Source: Lepidodermella squamata
Taxonomy: Eukaryota; Gastrotricha
Length of the DNA stretch: 64,000 nucleotides
Direction of reading: 5' to 3'
Assembly: GCA_047495785.1 (NCBI GenBank)
Contig: JBLDXI010000033.1
Span: 2,046,001 to 2,110,000, forward strand
Below the pieces are notes generated by a model. That model was not told the origin of the DNA and searched no databases. It saw only the letters and a list, made by a program, of their open reading frames with translations. Both the position numbers and the translations under genes were made by a program. The stretch's first letter is position 1; each line of letters starts with the position of its first letter. Shown here piece by piece: positions 35,701-48,328 of this stretch.

Positions 35701-38694
35701 TTAATAAGCCTTGTAGGATGAAGATTGGGTTACCGGTGCTCCGGTTGAAGCAACCCCACCTCCACGCTCCCGCTTTAGCTCAGCTTCAACTTTCGCCTGT
35801 ATTTTCTCCCAATCCTGAGAAGCAGCCACGACTTCACTCTGTAAATATAGAATAGAAATTACTAATATTCAAGCTGAAAACCTTGAAAGCTTACGCTGGA
35901 CTCGGTCAACTGCAAGTATTTTTTGTTGTTTTCTTGTCGGCCGAAGTTGTCCAAATATTTGGCTCGGTAAGCCAAAACTACATCCAAATGGGTTCGGTAC
36001 TTTTGAGCCAAGTCCAGAGCTCTGTTAACAAATTTTCAATGGAAACTAAAATGCGGAATTAATTCATATCTCACCTGTCCCAATTGTACAGTTCAATATT
36101 CATCATAATTGCACGGAAATTCAGTCCAGCTTGTAGAAGAATCGACTCAGCTTCTGGAATATTGCCACAGAACAAAGCCAATTCAGCTGATCTGAGCTCT
36201 TTGGATGGCAGTTCTCGAATGTGAATTAAATGCTGAACCCTGTCTGCTTTATCAATTGCGGCATAGGCGACTTCAGCAGCGGGTAGATTTTTCGCATAAG
36301 CAGCTAAACCAGCTAGACAGCTCCACAAAATATCGTTCTGAAATAATAGGTACATGAAAATATTCCTAATTCCAATCAGTCATTAATACTTTGGCGAATC
36401 GGCAAAGACGGATGGCATCGTCCCATTTGTTGCCATTAACTGCAACATGAAGCTGTAGAGGATACGGATCGATCGGGACAACTGCAACAGCGCCATCGAT
36501 GCGACGGACGGATAAGCGGTTTCCTGTAAATGAGAGGAGCGTCGGCTCTCGGCCGTAAGTACTAGCATCGATAGTCAGACAAGTTTTCGAGAGAAGTTCG
36601 CGATCAGCAAGCACACAATTCGGGTAGCACCACACAATGAATCGGCCTTCTGACTGTGTTGCCAACATAGGTGCTTCATCGTGCCAGCAAAGGTTGCTTG
36701 TAACCCCGCCTAGATCAACGAAACTGTTTTCGCGATGGGCAAAGATCAAGAGAACTTACTCAGCTTATACACCCGTCGTGGTTGAGTTCCGAACACGCGA
36801 ACCGAAGCCAAGTTCAAATCGCCATTTTTGTCAATGAAAGCAATCCTCTGTTCAGTTGGATTAGAGCTCTGATCCAAGCCGAGAGCTACAACATCGGCGG
36901 TGTGGCTAAATGGCTTTCCTTCACCTACGGGCTTTCCAGTTTGTGTCTCAAATAGGTGAATAACTTGAAAAATATATTATTTCATTCAAATTTAATTTCC
37001 AAAATTTAATATTAAACCTTTTTTGTCCGCGCGATCTCGGAGAGCAACTGTCGTGGGCGATAGGGAAAGAAGTTGACGAGAAAGCAAATCTGTTCTAGTA
37101 CCAGCAGGCAAACGGGGCGCTGATACCAGGCGACCGTCATACGAGTAAATGTAGAGACCAGAGCCATCTGCTAGGCAGAACAGCCTTTCAGCTTGCACGA
37201 TTAACGAGACGTTTCCCTCTTTCGGCTCGAATATTATTGGCGTATTCCAGTTTCGACTTCCATATACGCAACATTGAGCAGAAGTGATTAGTATTAGCTG
37301 ATTGAAGCCAACAGAAGCATGAATAATGCGATCTCGAACTTCGAGTTTTTCTGTCGCTCCGGTTAGAACGTCCCTGACAATGACCAATTTTGAATCAGTA
37401 ATTGAAACTTGCAGGTGCCTCCACTCCAGATTTCGATCAATTGCCGTTGCTGTTATGATTTGGCCGTTACCACACGCTGCGGCCAATTGCGTGCCATCAG
37501 GAGACCATCGGATGGATAGCAGATTGCCGGTGCCGCTTAGTTTGTCCAGCGAATGGGACCACTAAGATTATATCAAATGGCATGAATTAAATTCAAAATT
37601 AAATCAAGAAATTCAAAAAATACCCCGGCTTTATCGCACAGTCGCAACATGTTGAAGCTCCCAACAGCGAAGACGGAGCCGTCACCGTTCCAAGCCAAAG
37701 ACGTTACAGGACTGGGAAGGGTGGAGCTTACAAACAGCGAACGACCAAAAGCGTCCCAAATCTTGGAGAAATGGTAAATCGATAAGCTTAACATGAAATA
37801 GTAAATTAAAGCTTACCTTGTATTGCCTATCTTCGCCCCCAGATATAATCAAGCTGGATGCAGCATGCCAATCTACGCGTAAAATTAGTCCCTCGTGGGC
37901 TTTCCATTGCGTCGGCTTAGCACCACCTTGTAAAGATCGAATCATCAGCGATCGATCGACAGCGCACAACACTTGGTCTGAATCTGGTGACCAGCAAGCA
38001 GTATAGATCGGTAGTGCTGAAAATTATGCTATTAACCAATTTACAGGAATAAAATTTATGGTGCTTACGATTTTGAAATACGGTAGACCTCAGCATGCCA
38101 CCACGCGACCATATTTTCACCGAACCATCCTCGCCAGCAGTCATTACAGTCGATGCATCGCTGCCCCACCTCACCAAAGTAATCGCTCCTTGGTGTGCTT
38201 CGATAGCTTTTTCAACTCGGCCAGACCGGGAGATGAAGTGAAGTTTACCTTAAGAGAGGTGGTGTCAAGTTCAAGTTGAAGAAAATTATTGGATGAAACG
38301 TACCATCAGCAGCACCCAGAGCAAATAGCTCAGATCCCGCACCCTTTCGGACTGCTCCGCCTCCACCTGCCGCCAAACCACCAGTACTTACGACAGGCAG
38401 AAAATCCAGATCAGTGGGATTAATGTCGTCCGGTAGCTTGATAAGGGTTTGACTTTCGCCTATATGAAAATAATATAAATTCGCTCAATGATAAGCCTCG
38501 GATATATTCACCATTGAACAAGTTCCATTTCAAGATTTTTCCATCATCTGCAGCGGAAATTAGCTCATCGCCTGCCGACCACCCGACAGCACTGACCAAA
38601 GCCTGATTTTGCAAAATGTAAAAGGATACCCTGTCTATCATAGATAACTTACCTGATGTTTCCCGTCTTTGGGAATGTTTAATTTGAGCTTCAT
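35701..38694 (-). CDS. IFT80: Intraflagellar transport protein 80
   Basis: WD40/TPR component of the IFT-B complex that carries cargo along cilia. Twelve minus-strand exons: 38694-38653, 38602-38512, 38459-38304, 38248-38069, 38016-37817, 37761-37624, 37561-37018, 36963-36760, 36709-36390, 36337-36075, 36021-35895 and 35838-35701. They join in frame to 800 residues (human 777). Order of landmarks: [87 protein letters not shown] and RFIVWCYPN. The TPR-like half has [12 protein letters not shown] and [14 protein letters not shown], then [20 protein letters not shown] and [12 protein letters not shown]. Three introns end in AAG (at 38249, 37762 and 36964). CIMIP2C lies 285 nt upstream on the same strand, so the two may share a transcript. 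Confidence 0.95.
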
Positions 38695-38979
38695 TTTGAA
38701 TTTCTTTAATTAAAATTCTAAAAACAACAGGCCAGAGTTCTGAGTTGTATATGGGTACTTTCAATTTCCACTTATAATAAGAAAATAATTCATTATTCAT
38801 TAAATAAAATAAGAATAAAGGTATTTGTTCAAGTTTTGCTAGAATCACCAAGGCAAGAGAAAAATCACATAATCATGATATATCGAACCTGAATTAAACG
38901 CTATCGCAACACCGTAAGTTAAGGGCTGATAGATATTTTCATAGCAGACATGACTAATGCATTGTTAACACTTTCACAT

Positions 38980-39543
38980 TCACTTGCAATGCGTTGCGTC
39001 GCTACCAAATTGCTTTGGTATAACAAACTCCTTGACTCGCTGAAGCTCACCAGTCCTGTCCTTGTAATACTCCATATGTTGGCTAACAGCCTGAAAATAA
39101 ATGTATGGCTTCACATTTGATTTCTTTACTACAATGAGATTCATACGTCAGCATATTTTCCAAGAGTTATGTCTCGAGCACGGTCAGTGGTACTTGGGTC
39201 ACATTTCGGCAGAATCAGAAATCGATTGCGGTCCTGAGTGCGGGCGCCAATGACAAGATGCGGGTCATGTGAATACAACGTAGGGAAATATCCACCCTTG
39301 TTGTACGAACCAGAGCTTTTGTTCAGAGTTTCGCTGCGATAATCTTGAAAATATTTTTGAGTCAAGTGACCATATGTATCTCCGTATTCTGCGCTTATCC
39401 GAGGAATATGGCCACCATATCTGTATTTTTAAATTAAATAACACTCCTCATAATGAAGAAAAAAATTACCCTGGAACCATTGATGGCGGCAGGTAAGTTG
39501 CCTTGTGTGTTGTGATTAAAGTGCCTGCCTGGCGTGTAGCCAT
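38980..39543 (-). CDS. CIMIP2C: Ciliary microtubule inner protein 2C (FAM166C/C2orf70 homologue)
   Basis: Member of the CIMIP2/FAM166 family of proteins bound inside the doublet microtubules of motile cilia and sperm flagella. Exons 39543-39470, 39420-39147 and 39090-38980 (minus) give 152 residues. The protein begins MATRQAGTLITTHKATYLPP and continues MVPGYGGHIPRI and YGDTYGHLTQKYFQDYRSET, then GGYFPTLYSHDPHLVIG. The order and spacing match human CIMIP2C (GTLLTEFNAAYVPP.., GYQGHVP, TLKYFQDHR, GGHFPTIFSTNP). The C-terminal MEYYKDRTGELQRV matches KYYQDKTGTVPRV. It is shorter than the human protein (about 200), lacking the last 50 residues. It implies an animal with motile axonemes. Confidence 0.85.
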
Positions 39544-40610
39544 TTTTTATAATCCAATAAGTAAACCTATAAAAGCATTGCGAAAAAATTATACAGCACA
39601 GTATGGAGCCCGGAACTTGGACGTAAAAATGCAATATTTTAGCAGGAAAGAGAACGAACAGAGAACTCGTTGTAACTTAAAAATTACGCAGTCTGATTTA
39701 CTACGTTAGACCGTACTGTTCTCATCCGTGGATCGAAGGCGTGGAGTCAGTACAAGCCTTTCATTCGAAAGCTAACAATCTCAAGGCTAGTCGCAAACCG
39801 CCATGCAATTCTTAGCCCACACCTTGTGCCTTGTCAAATCATCAAAAAATCAGTGCTTGGTGTGATTGGATGGATAGTCTCCCAATGATATACTTAGTTT
39901 TAAGGGTTGGGATTGCGATGACGATGCTTTGTGACACAAAGTACTTAAATTGAGAAATAAATAACGGCTCTACTGTGATATACTGATCAAGCTTTGCTTT
40001 CGCACAGAAGACAGCGGAAGTAGCTTGGAGAACGCTTTTCGACGGGTGCTTGTTCCTCCAAATCAAATAAATGTCGTGAATCAGAGACTCAACATAACTT
40101 CCCTGATTCCAGCACTTGCAAGTCTCTAAAAGTCTTCTCTGACGCTGAGCCTTGACAGGTCTTATCATAGCTCGGATCGCTCTGATATCTGATATGGACT
40201 AAAAATGTCGCATTACTCAGACGTGAGATTTGAGGAGCTGGATTTTGATGGCTTTCCAAGATTCCATTCCGCTTCGTTTTGACCAGCCATGGCTTCCAGT
40301 GGTCGCTAGGAAAAAGCGTCATTGGGAAGTTTTGACCTGTAAATATTATAATTTAACATTCCATATTAAAAATAAATTGTTCAACAAAAATCAAATTCTT
40401 ACATATGTTGCGTCCTTAGTTTCGGCGCTAACTTTTGGAAAATTATGAATGAGCAACGTGTTGAGCACTTCGCTTGCCGACTAATTGAGCTTAGAGAGAT
40501 TTTGCTTAAAGCAACATTCTATATGTCTTAATTTTGCGGAGAATTGGGATGCTCAGATATTAATATCTGCCAGTTGGTATTTTCCGGCTTTATACGACAT
40601 TTGTTGAGAG
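39544..40610. other. Divergent intergenic region with an unresolved minus-strand frame
   Basis: It separates CIMIP2C (-) from the WDR49-like gene (+). On the minus strand a frame at 40322-40089 (starts MTLFPSDHWKPWLVKTKRNG) and an overlapping one at 40168-39842 look protein-like in composition. A clean acceptor (atatttacag) precedes the first. I could not join them into one reading frame with sensible introns and recognise no family. It could be a small lineage-specific gene or a decayed one. Confidence 0.3.
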
Positions 40611-43600
40611 ATGTCGTCACGAATTTCTTTGGCCATACCAAAGCCTACAGAGAGAGCAGTGAGGCCAACTTCAGCGTCAGCTAAACTGCAATCTCATCCG
40701 TCATTCTACAGTCCGTTGGTAGATTCTGCAAAGAAACGCACTCTGAGCGCGTACCACAGCCTTGGCGTCAAACCACGTCGGGCAGTACTTGGCGCAGATG
40801 TGAAATTTGATGAAGAGGACTTCAAATCAGAAGGTCAATTGCGTCGATCAACTGTTACGGGCGCTGAACAATTCAGCGGTAAAGATAGCAAATTGATTCC
40901 ATCTATCGAGCAATCAGCCGGCGAAGACGCATTCAAGACGAAAGTCGAGGAATTTGTCACGATAGATATTCTGAGGAAGTTATTGGTTGCATTTTTGAAA
41001 AATAGACAATCGAGATATGAAGAAGGACGATTGAGTAAAGAGGACTTCAGAGATATACTGAAAGATCACCTTGCTAATCATGGCATTAAGGTAATTTCTT
41101 CTTTTATCATGAAACCTTTTTAGTAAACTATTTCAGGCCCAACACGTTGTTGCCTTTTTCGAAAAAATTGATTGGCCGAACAATGGCTCGATTGGATGGA
41201 GTGATTTCTGTACTTATATGCAACTTCAATACTCACAAAGGGAAGAGTTATATGTCAAAGAAAAAGCTGTTCATCTGCTGCTGCCAGCCAAGTCAAGAAT
41301 AGCACCCCATCGCGACGATGTCATCAAAATAATTGATGTCGGAGACAATATGATAGTCTCTTGTGGAAAAGTAATTCCTCCACTAAGCTTTCAAAATGCG
41401 AATATATAGTATTCATTCTTCTCAAGGACGGTTATGTGTGCTTTTGGTCAGCAAGCAATCTAGAACTTCGACGGCACAAAGATCTAATTGTGTCATCGTC
41501 TTCGAATGCAGCCAAAAAGAATCGTGCAAGGATGAAATGGTCAACTGATGCTTGCGTTCTTTCTGATTTTAACAAGCTTTGCATTGCAACCGGTGATCGA
41601 GAATTTCTATTTTACGAACTCAGCAGCTTAGGTAAACATTTTATTATCGGCGATGATTCGAATCGAACAACCGTTTTTTGTTAGCATCTTATTGTCAAGT
41701 AGCCAAACTTCCTGGAATCCCAATTTCAATGTGCTACTCGACTCGTCAGGAAATAGGCAGTCGGGGGCGTAAAAACGAAATTAACGCGGTTGATGAAGGT
41801 ATCTTCGTATTTGGAGACACAAATGGACAAGTTCATGTCATCAGTTTGCTTAATCCGTGAGTTGAAGTACCTAATCAGATTTAAATGAAAATTTGATAAT
41901 TGATTTAGAGGCGAGTTTCTGCGAACTTGGAAAAAAGCAAAACCAATTGAGCTCGGAGGCATGCCTACTACGTCGTTTGAGGAGGTTATTGCGTCACCTA
42001 ACTGCCGTTACGTTTGCTGGGCAGTACACAACGACTGGGCTCATTCAGTATTTCACTGGCAAGAACTAGATCAAATTGTTTCGGCTTCTAACGACTCCAA
42101 CAACTCATTCGTTATCGGCTGCGTATTTCCTCTAACAAACGTTGACACGTTAAGAGACTCTGGTATTGGGAAAAAGACAACTTTTGGCAATGCAACGCAA
42201 TCTTTACATGCCATTCAAAGACCTGCTGATCAACAAACAGTATTTAGAGTTCACAAAGGCGTGAAAGCGCTGACTATTTCACGCAAATATAACTGCTTGA
42301 TATCTGGAGGGATGGACCGCACGCTCAGAATGTGGAATCCTTTCTCGCCAAACATGCCCACTGCTATTATGCGCGGTCATGCCGGTCCTATTATAGGAAT
42401 TTACACGGATGACAACGAGGGAAGAATATTCTCATTTTCTCAAGACAAATCGGTCCGCGTTTGGAGCATCATCGACCAAAGCTGCCTATTGTCGATAAAA
42501 ACTAAATCACATAAAATCGTTGGCGATTTACAAGTTGCTTTCTATTCGCCGCTTAGCAAAGTAATTGCTATGGCAACAGATCGAATATCAATCATTCCTG
42601 TTTTCACGCGCGCTGCTGTTCACCTTGAAGTTGTCTCAACTCATCGCGAACCGGTTACCTGCTGTTTATACAACCCAGTTTTCAACCACGTGGTATCATG
42701 CAGTGAAGGTTCAGTCATTCGAGTTTGGGATCTCGACACTGGCGGGCTGGTTTTCGAATTTGGCGAAGCCCACGGTGAAAGCGGAGTTACATCCGCTAGT
42801 TTTGATTGCACCTGGCGGCGTCTTGTTACCGGCGGCCGTGACGGTGTCGCTCATTTGTGGAATTACAACAACGGGCACCGGCTGAAGACGCTGATGCCAT
42901 CGAGAATGGTGCATAAAAACCCGAATTTGAACAAGTTTTCTGTCAGCTCGAGTGCACAAGGTTTCGTTCCAGCAAATTCTTCGACATCATTAAATGCGTC
43001 GAAAAGCCCAGCTGAAATCTGCGGTGTTGACTACATTGAACTTAACAAGAATAGATATGTCATCACAACAGGATGGGTATGAAAATGCAAAATAAATTGA
43101 ATTTTATGGGCAAATGTTTCGATTTAGGATCGCCGCATCAACATTTTTATGGACAACCCTTCAGCAAGTGACATGCAGGCCGAAGTTCAAGCACCATCAT
43201 TTCGCTGGGATGACGATGTCGATCGTGGCCACCGCGATGACATTCTCTGTATTGCTCAAAGCCCGCCGAATTGGCTAGCAACAGGTTGATATATTTCAAA
43301 GTTTAATAGCCCTTCGCTAGCATGTTATCTAACAGGTGGATTTGATGGACAACTCATCGTCTGGAACATGGTGTCTGGCCATCAGCTCGCAAACCTGGAC
43401 GCACCTGACGTGGCAATGGCGAAAGCGGCGAATCCAGCCTTCCTTAGCAGAGGGCACTCTGAGGAGAGCCAGTCAATCCTGGATAATGCTTTTGATCACA
43501 GCGCGAGACGTCAGAAGAGTGCCGCGAATTCGCGATCTTCGTCGCCCAAATCATATCGTTCATCTTCGCCAAAATCGCATCGCACCGCCACACCCGCATC

Positions 43601-44925
43601 TATCCACGAAAAAGTGAACACGGACACGGCGATTAGGAAGATCGTGTTTTTACCTCGGTTATTTGCTATTTTTGTTTTCTTATTGATTTCAAACATTATT
43701 ATTCACGTTCAGGAGGGCTGCTCAGAGGAATGCCGAAGGTGCTCAAATAATTGCCGCCGGTCCTCATGGGTGCCTGCATTTTTGGAATGTGTATCACGGC
43801 GGCAAGTTATTAGCTCGCGTTGCCGGTTCTGCAATTGCGGAAAGCGTCGCAACAGCCATTGCCCTTGACGACAAAGAGGAATGCCTCTTCTCAGGCGATT
43901 CGAGCGGGTTTGTCTACAAGTGGAACATTGATGGCTACGCTACAGGACAAAACTTTGCCGCAAGCCCGCCTGAGCTGCGTTGTTTCTTCAGGTGCCATGT
44001 AGACGCAATCACATCAATAGTTTATATCGCCAAGCATCAAGTGATATGTAAGAGTGGTCATTAATTTTAATTCTACAAACTTGAATTCATGAAAAATTCA
44101 TGCGCGTAATTATAGTGACTAGCTCTATCGATTGCACGGTTCGCATGTGGGATTTAACCGGCGGCTATATCGGTACATTCGGACAAGCTGATCTGTGGGA
44201 CATCCGAAATCCGGCCACCTATCGCCGGCCTCACGTTCCTTACGATGTCCTAGTTGATCCACTTTCCGTTCCAGGACCTTCGGGGGTGATTGATGGAACC
44301 ACAACAGACCCGAAAGATCGGTTGACTTTGGCTGCTGTTCTCGCCGAGATGAAAGCTGAGAAGAAAGATGGAGATGCCTCAGAATTGTGGTCTTCTCGGG
44401 GAAATTTCAAATTATCGTCTGATCAGGAAATAGAGGAAAATATCAAGCAAAGGTCGTTTAGTGCCGGTTCAGGAAAGCGTCTGAGACACGAACGACAAAA
44501 AACAAGTGCTAAATTGTGGTGAGTAAAAATTCGAATTTTTTTCACCAGATTTTGATATAAATTTTCACCAATTCGATTTTACAGCTTCAAAAAATAATAA
44601 CTAGCCATTGATGGCATTAGCGATTTACTTGAACCTAATTTCGTTGATAATCTTTTCCAGGAAATGAATGCCTAGTAGTGTTTCGAACCCGATCATTTCT
44701 AAATTTTCTAGTAGTACTCTAATGCTTACTTTATCTACTTTTATGTTACTTCATGCCGTTTTATTTAAATTGACCAGGCTTGGGCCTAGCCATTATCAGT
44801 CACTGAGATGCCACGATTTGGACGAAGGCCCTGACAAGACGGCTCAGCAAGCTGAAGCTACGAGACGAGAAATATCGCGCCAGGCGCCGCGTTCTTCGGT
44901 CGACGATTTGCTAGCTGCATCTTAG
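40611..44925 (+). CDS. WDR49: WDR49/CFAP337-like WD40 protein of the motile axoneme
   Basis: A large WD40 protein related to WDR49/WDR64 and fly WDY; the family includes the radial-spoke-associated CFAP337. Ten exons: 40611-41090, 41137-41370, 41427-41631, 41685-41856, 41909-43076, 43128-43284, 43336-43657, 43713-44047, 44116-44518 and 44778-44925 (1,207 residues). The N-terminal part has the EF-hand-like segment FFEKIDWPNNGSIGWSDFC typical of this family. WD repeats include LISGGMDRTLRMWNPF, IFSFSQDKSVRVWS, VVSCSEGSVIRVWDLDTG, LVTGGRDGVAHLWNYNNG and LATGGFDGQLIVWNM. GPHGCLHFWNVYHGGKL and SSIDCTVRMWDLTGGYIGTF follow. The last exon is inferred from phase and from SHYQSLRCHDLDEGPDK; the 259-nt final intron could instead be read through to a stop at 44520. 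The second intron ends in AAG (41426). Confidence 0.85.
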
Positions 44926-45840
44926 ATTCAAATACGCGTGATTCTTGATGATAGATTATTATTATAATAACTGAATTGAAACGCTCTTGAGTATAGCTCA
45001 TTTCGACTTGAAAACATTCCATAGTTAACACCGGTCTGCTGTTTTGTTTTAGCCGCCATGAAAATTCATTATTTGTATCTGATCTGCGTTTTCTTGCTAA
45101 CGAGGAATGTTAGAAATTATTTCGTGATTTCAATTATTTTCAGCTCTTCCGAATTGATTGAGTAACATTACTTTTGTCATTTGCTGTAATTCAACGTTGC
45201 AGATTATTATATGCCAATATCGGAATCATTCCTTGCCCGATTATTATCATCTCAATTTTACTTCTGATTTGAATAAATGCGCAAGGAATTCCGCTGATCA
45301 AGTTCACTCGCAGCGATTGCCCTCGGCATGGTGCAAATTTCGGGTGTGTAGCCATATTAGGCAAATTGTTAAATAATTATGCCGCACCCGCGTATCTTTG
45401 GTGAGCTCATGAAAAATTCATCAAAATCGATGCGATTTGCGGCAAGGTGTCGCCTCGCCCGCGTACGTAGTCGCGGCAAAAAGGCGAGTGTCTGCTCATT
45501 TCGCTTCGAGTTAATCGACGGCTGCTCTGCGCTGAAAGAAATAAATGAGCCAACGCCAGCCGCAGCAGCAGCCTAGCAACCCGACGAATACGAGCTCAAA
45601 AGACCATTCACAGAAATCTCGCCAGGTACCTCTCGGGCCGCAAAATTAAATTAAATGACGCATGACAAACAACTTACAAACGACGCCGCTCACCAACAAT
45701 AATGCAAAAGCCATCAACACTGTAGAGTGTGTGAATTCAAAAGGCGCGACAAAACAAGCCTGCGGCGGTTGTTTATAAAACTAAATGCTTTATTTGCACC
45801 CTGTGATTAAAAGTTTCCAACAATAAATTCGCATTATTTA
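44926..45840. other. Intergenic stretch between the WDR49-like and PHF7-like genes (convergent)
   Basis: About 900 nt. Short + strand frames exist (45379-45576; a 34-codon frame from ATG 45545 rich in Gln and Pro) but none has support. The 3' UTRs of both flanking genes fall here. Confidence 0.4.
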
Positions 45841-47185
45841 TCAATCGATGACGATGCAGTCAGGAACAAAAATAGGCATGGGTCGAGGTCGCTGTTGCTG
45901 CGGCTGTGGCGGTGGCGGCGCCGGAAGGCGTGGTTTCTTAGCTGAAACAGCGTTTTCACGTGACGAGGTTATCGAAGAGCTAGATTCGTTTTGCGAGTGC
46001 AGAGATTTCTGCTGTAAGGCATTAATCGCATCTCGAGCTGCGACTCGTCTTTTGTAATAGTCGGCGATCAGCTTTTGAGCGTCATTTTTCATTGTAGACT
46101 TTTCGCACAGACTGCACTCCCAAGGGTCAGTCGGGTTCCACGGGTCGATGCAGCGCCTGTATAGGGAAAAAATGATACAGAAAATTGGAGGCGAAATACA
46201 AGCCGTACCTGTGAGTGCCGCTGCTACTACCGCATGTTTGACAGGCTATAAGCTCGTTCGGACCTTCGTTTTTCGACGAGTGCTCGCGACCTTTTTTGCA
46301 GAGACAGACGTCGACGGTGCATTTCAGCATCACACCCCTCTCTTGCCCCAAATACTCGTCCCGATACTCGCCCTCCCAATCAGCATCTTTCAGCGGCAGT
46401 TCGAAGCCGTAGGTCAGAAGTTCGTCCTTGAACTGCTCAACATTGTTGCAGTTGGGACACCGTATGTGATGGTTACCAGCTTTGTAAGCCCACGTCTAGA
46501 AAATGAAATGCGTAAAGAAAAGTGAGATATTTTTTACCAGAATGCAACCTGTAAACAATCACGATGGTACCACTTTTTGCAAGCTGGACAATAAATTTGA
46601 TCGAATCCAACCGTCTGATCGACCTCATCTTGGCAAATGTGACAAATTTCGTCAGCTGATTGGGAGCCGGACTGAAGCTTTGGTTGATGAGGTTGATGCT
46701 TGCGGCACTTGGACCAAAAGTTGCGAAAATCAAAAATAACTTTGTTCGCCAAGCCACACGAAAAATGATAGTTCTATAAATGAAAGTAGGCGGCATTTTT
46801 CTTAACAACGTTCGGAATTATTTACCAGTTTACAGTTCTTTCCTTGGCATAAAGCAGCTGCATTAGGCTTCTTGCAAAAACAGCAAATCTTGTTCGCGCT
46901 TCGCTCTGCTTCCTTCTTGACGCTTTCGGGTATAAAAAAGAATAAGTTGTATTCTGGAAAGTCAGAATAATCCGCATCGTTTTTCTGCTTGAGTAATTTG
47001 CTGCCAAAATATAAACAATTTTTGTGTGCTCGAATGTCGTCAGAAGAATACAAGGGGCCGATCGCCAAGTTTTCAGGCTGGGCTGGCTGTGAACACAAGA
47101 TGCATACTTCCTCCAAAATTCCCTTCTGACTGGCGAATTTCGATCCTTGTGGCAATCCTTTCGATGAGTCACCGTTTTTCTTCAT
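45841..47185 (-). CDS. PHF7: PHF7/G2E3-family extended-PHD and PHD zinc-finger protein
   Basis: Zinc-finger protein of the PHF7/G2E3 family; PHF7 is a germ-line chromatin reader with ubiquitin-ligase activity. Exons 47185-46826, 46773-46549, 46495-46209 and 46156-45841 (minus) give 395 residues (human PHF7 381). The extended PHD starts CILCSQPAQPENLAIG and continues AHKNCLYFGS, CCFC..PNAAALC, then NYHFSCGLANKVIFDF. The second finger is ICHICQDEVDQ...YCPACKKWYHRDCLQ, then TWAYKAGNHHIRCPNCNN. The family C-terminal module has ADWEGEYRDEYL, CLCKKGREH, LIACQTCGSSSGTHR and WECSLC. There is no HECT domain, which favours PHF7 over G2E3. A proline-rich tail ends the protein. An acceptor-like tttctttttcag lies upstream (minus, near 47234). 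Confidence 0.85.
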
Positions 47186-48328
47186 AAAACAAATCAAAAT
47201 ACGAGAATACAAAAAAATAAACGTTCGTAAAATCTGAAAAAGAAATGACCGGATTATACCATCGCTTTATCATGATGAGCAAATACTGAATGGAAAAAAT
47301 CGCGTGCTTTTTCCTTCGAGCCACGCTACTTTTAGCTTTATGGTTTATGGCAGGAGATAAACAATAAATTCACTATGCAGCGAGGAGCAGTGAGGTAGTA
47401 ATAAAACCGGCGAAATGTAGGTCATCGTGTTGCTGAAATAACTTTGCGGCCTGGTAATGATGACACTAATGAAAATGTTCATTTTATGCATCAAGAATTT
47501 ATTCGGAATTCAACGAGGTCGATTTGTGTCTCTCGGATATGGATTATTGACAATTTATTATGAGGCAAGGAAAATTCAATTGTGTTAACTTTTTTTCGAA
47601 AGTTTGAATAAAAAGATTAACGCGTAAAAACTAATTCTTTTACTTGCTGGCGGCGACGTTTCGTCACACGCGGATGCCATCTTCGGGTCATAGGTATTAA
47701 GGAAGTCTAAACAAAGATGTATTACAAAGAGATGTCATCTCATTGTTATAGTCTTTGAACCGTAATATCTTCGTAGGGACTTCCACTTAATACCTTGGAG
47801 GAATAGAGGAATAGTAATGTACTATTACTCCAAGCTTAATACCTATGACCTGAAGATGATGGCACCCGCGTGTGACGAAACGTCGCCGTCAGCAAGTAAA
47901 AGAATTGTTTTTTACGCGTTAATATTTTTACTCAAAGGAAAAATTCAGCTCACGGACAGTCGCTCCTTAAGCGACGGAGCGCAGATTTTGAATACTTCGA
48001 ATTATTGTTCACTCGTTCGCTGTGGAAAATGAAAGAAAATCTTAATACTGTCGCAATAATTTGTGGCCCTGAGAAGGGAAAATGGCCGTTTATTATATAG
48101 TTTGCTGAAGATACCGGTGTTCGCACGTCGAAACAAAAGAGGAACCTGTTCTTCCACCCAAGTTGCAACCGAAAGCCGCACCTGCCCTTATTTCGAGGTG
48201 TTGAATAATTTGACGAGGCATAGCATCACAATTTATTTTCGCCAATACTATCATGTCATTCATTATACTGATTTATGAGCCGATTGTTCTGAGTCCTCAA
48301 AATTGTCGATATTTTAAATGTTGATTTA
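47186..48328. other. Intergenic stretch containing a foldback element
   Basis: No gene recognised. The region holds the inverted-repeat element at 47603-47936; the remainder is AT-rich without supported frames. Confidence 0.5.
47603..47936. mobile_element. Foldback/MITE-like element with about 95-bp terminal inverted repeats
   Basis: 47603-47700 reads tttgaataaaaagattaacg ... ggtcataggtattaag. Its reverse complement returns at 47936-47837 with only scattered mismatches and a 3-nt indel. Shared cores include taacgcgtaaaaa, attcttttacttgctg, cggcgacgtttcgtcacacg and ggtcataggtatta. The arms can be extended inward: ggaagtc..gatgtattac on the left pairs with 47795-47760, if a 35-50 nt insertion in the right arm is allowed. 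There is no coding capacity. The shape fits a non-autonomous DNA transposon. I could not define a target-site duplication. Confidence 0.75.
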
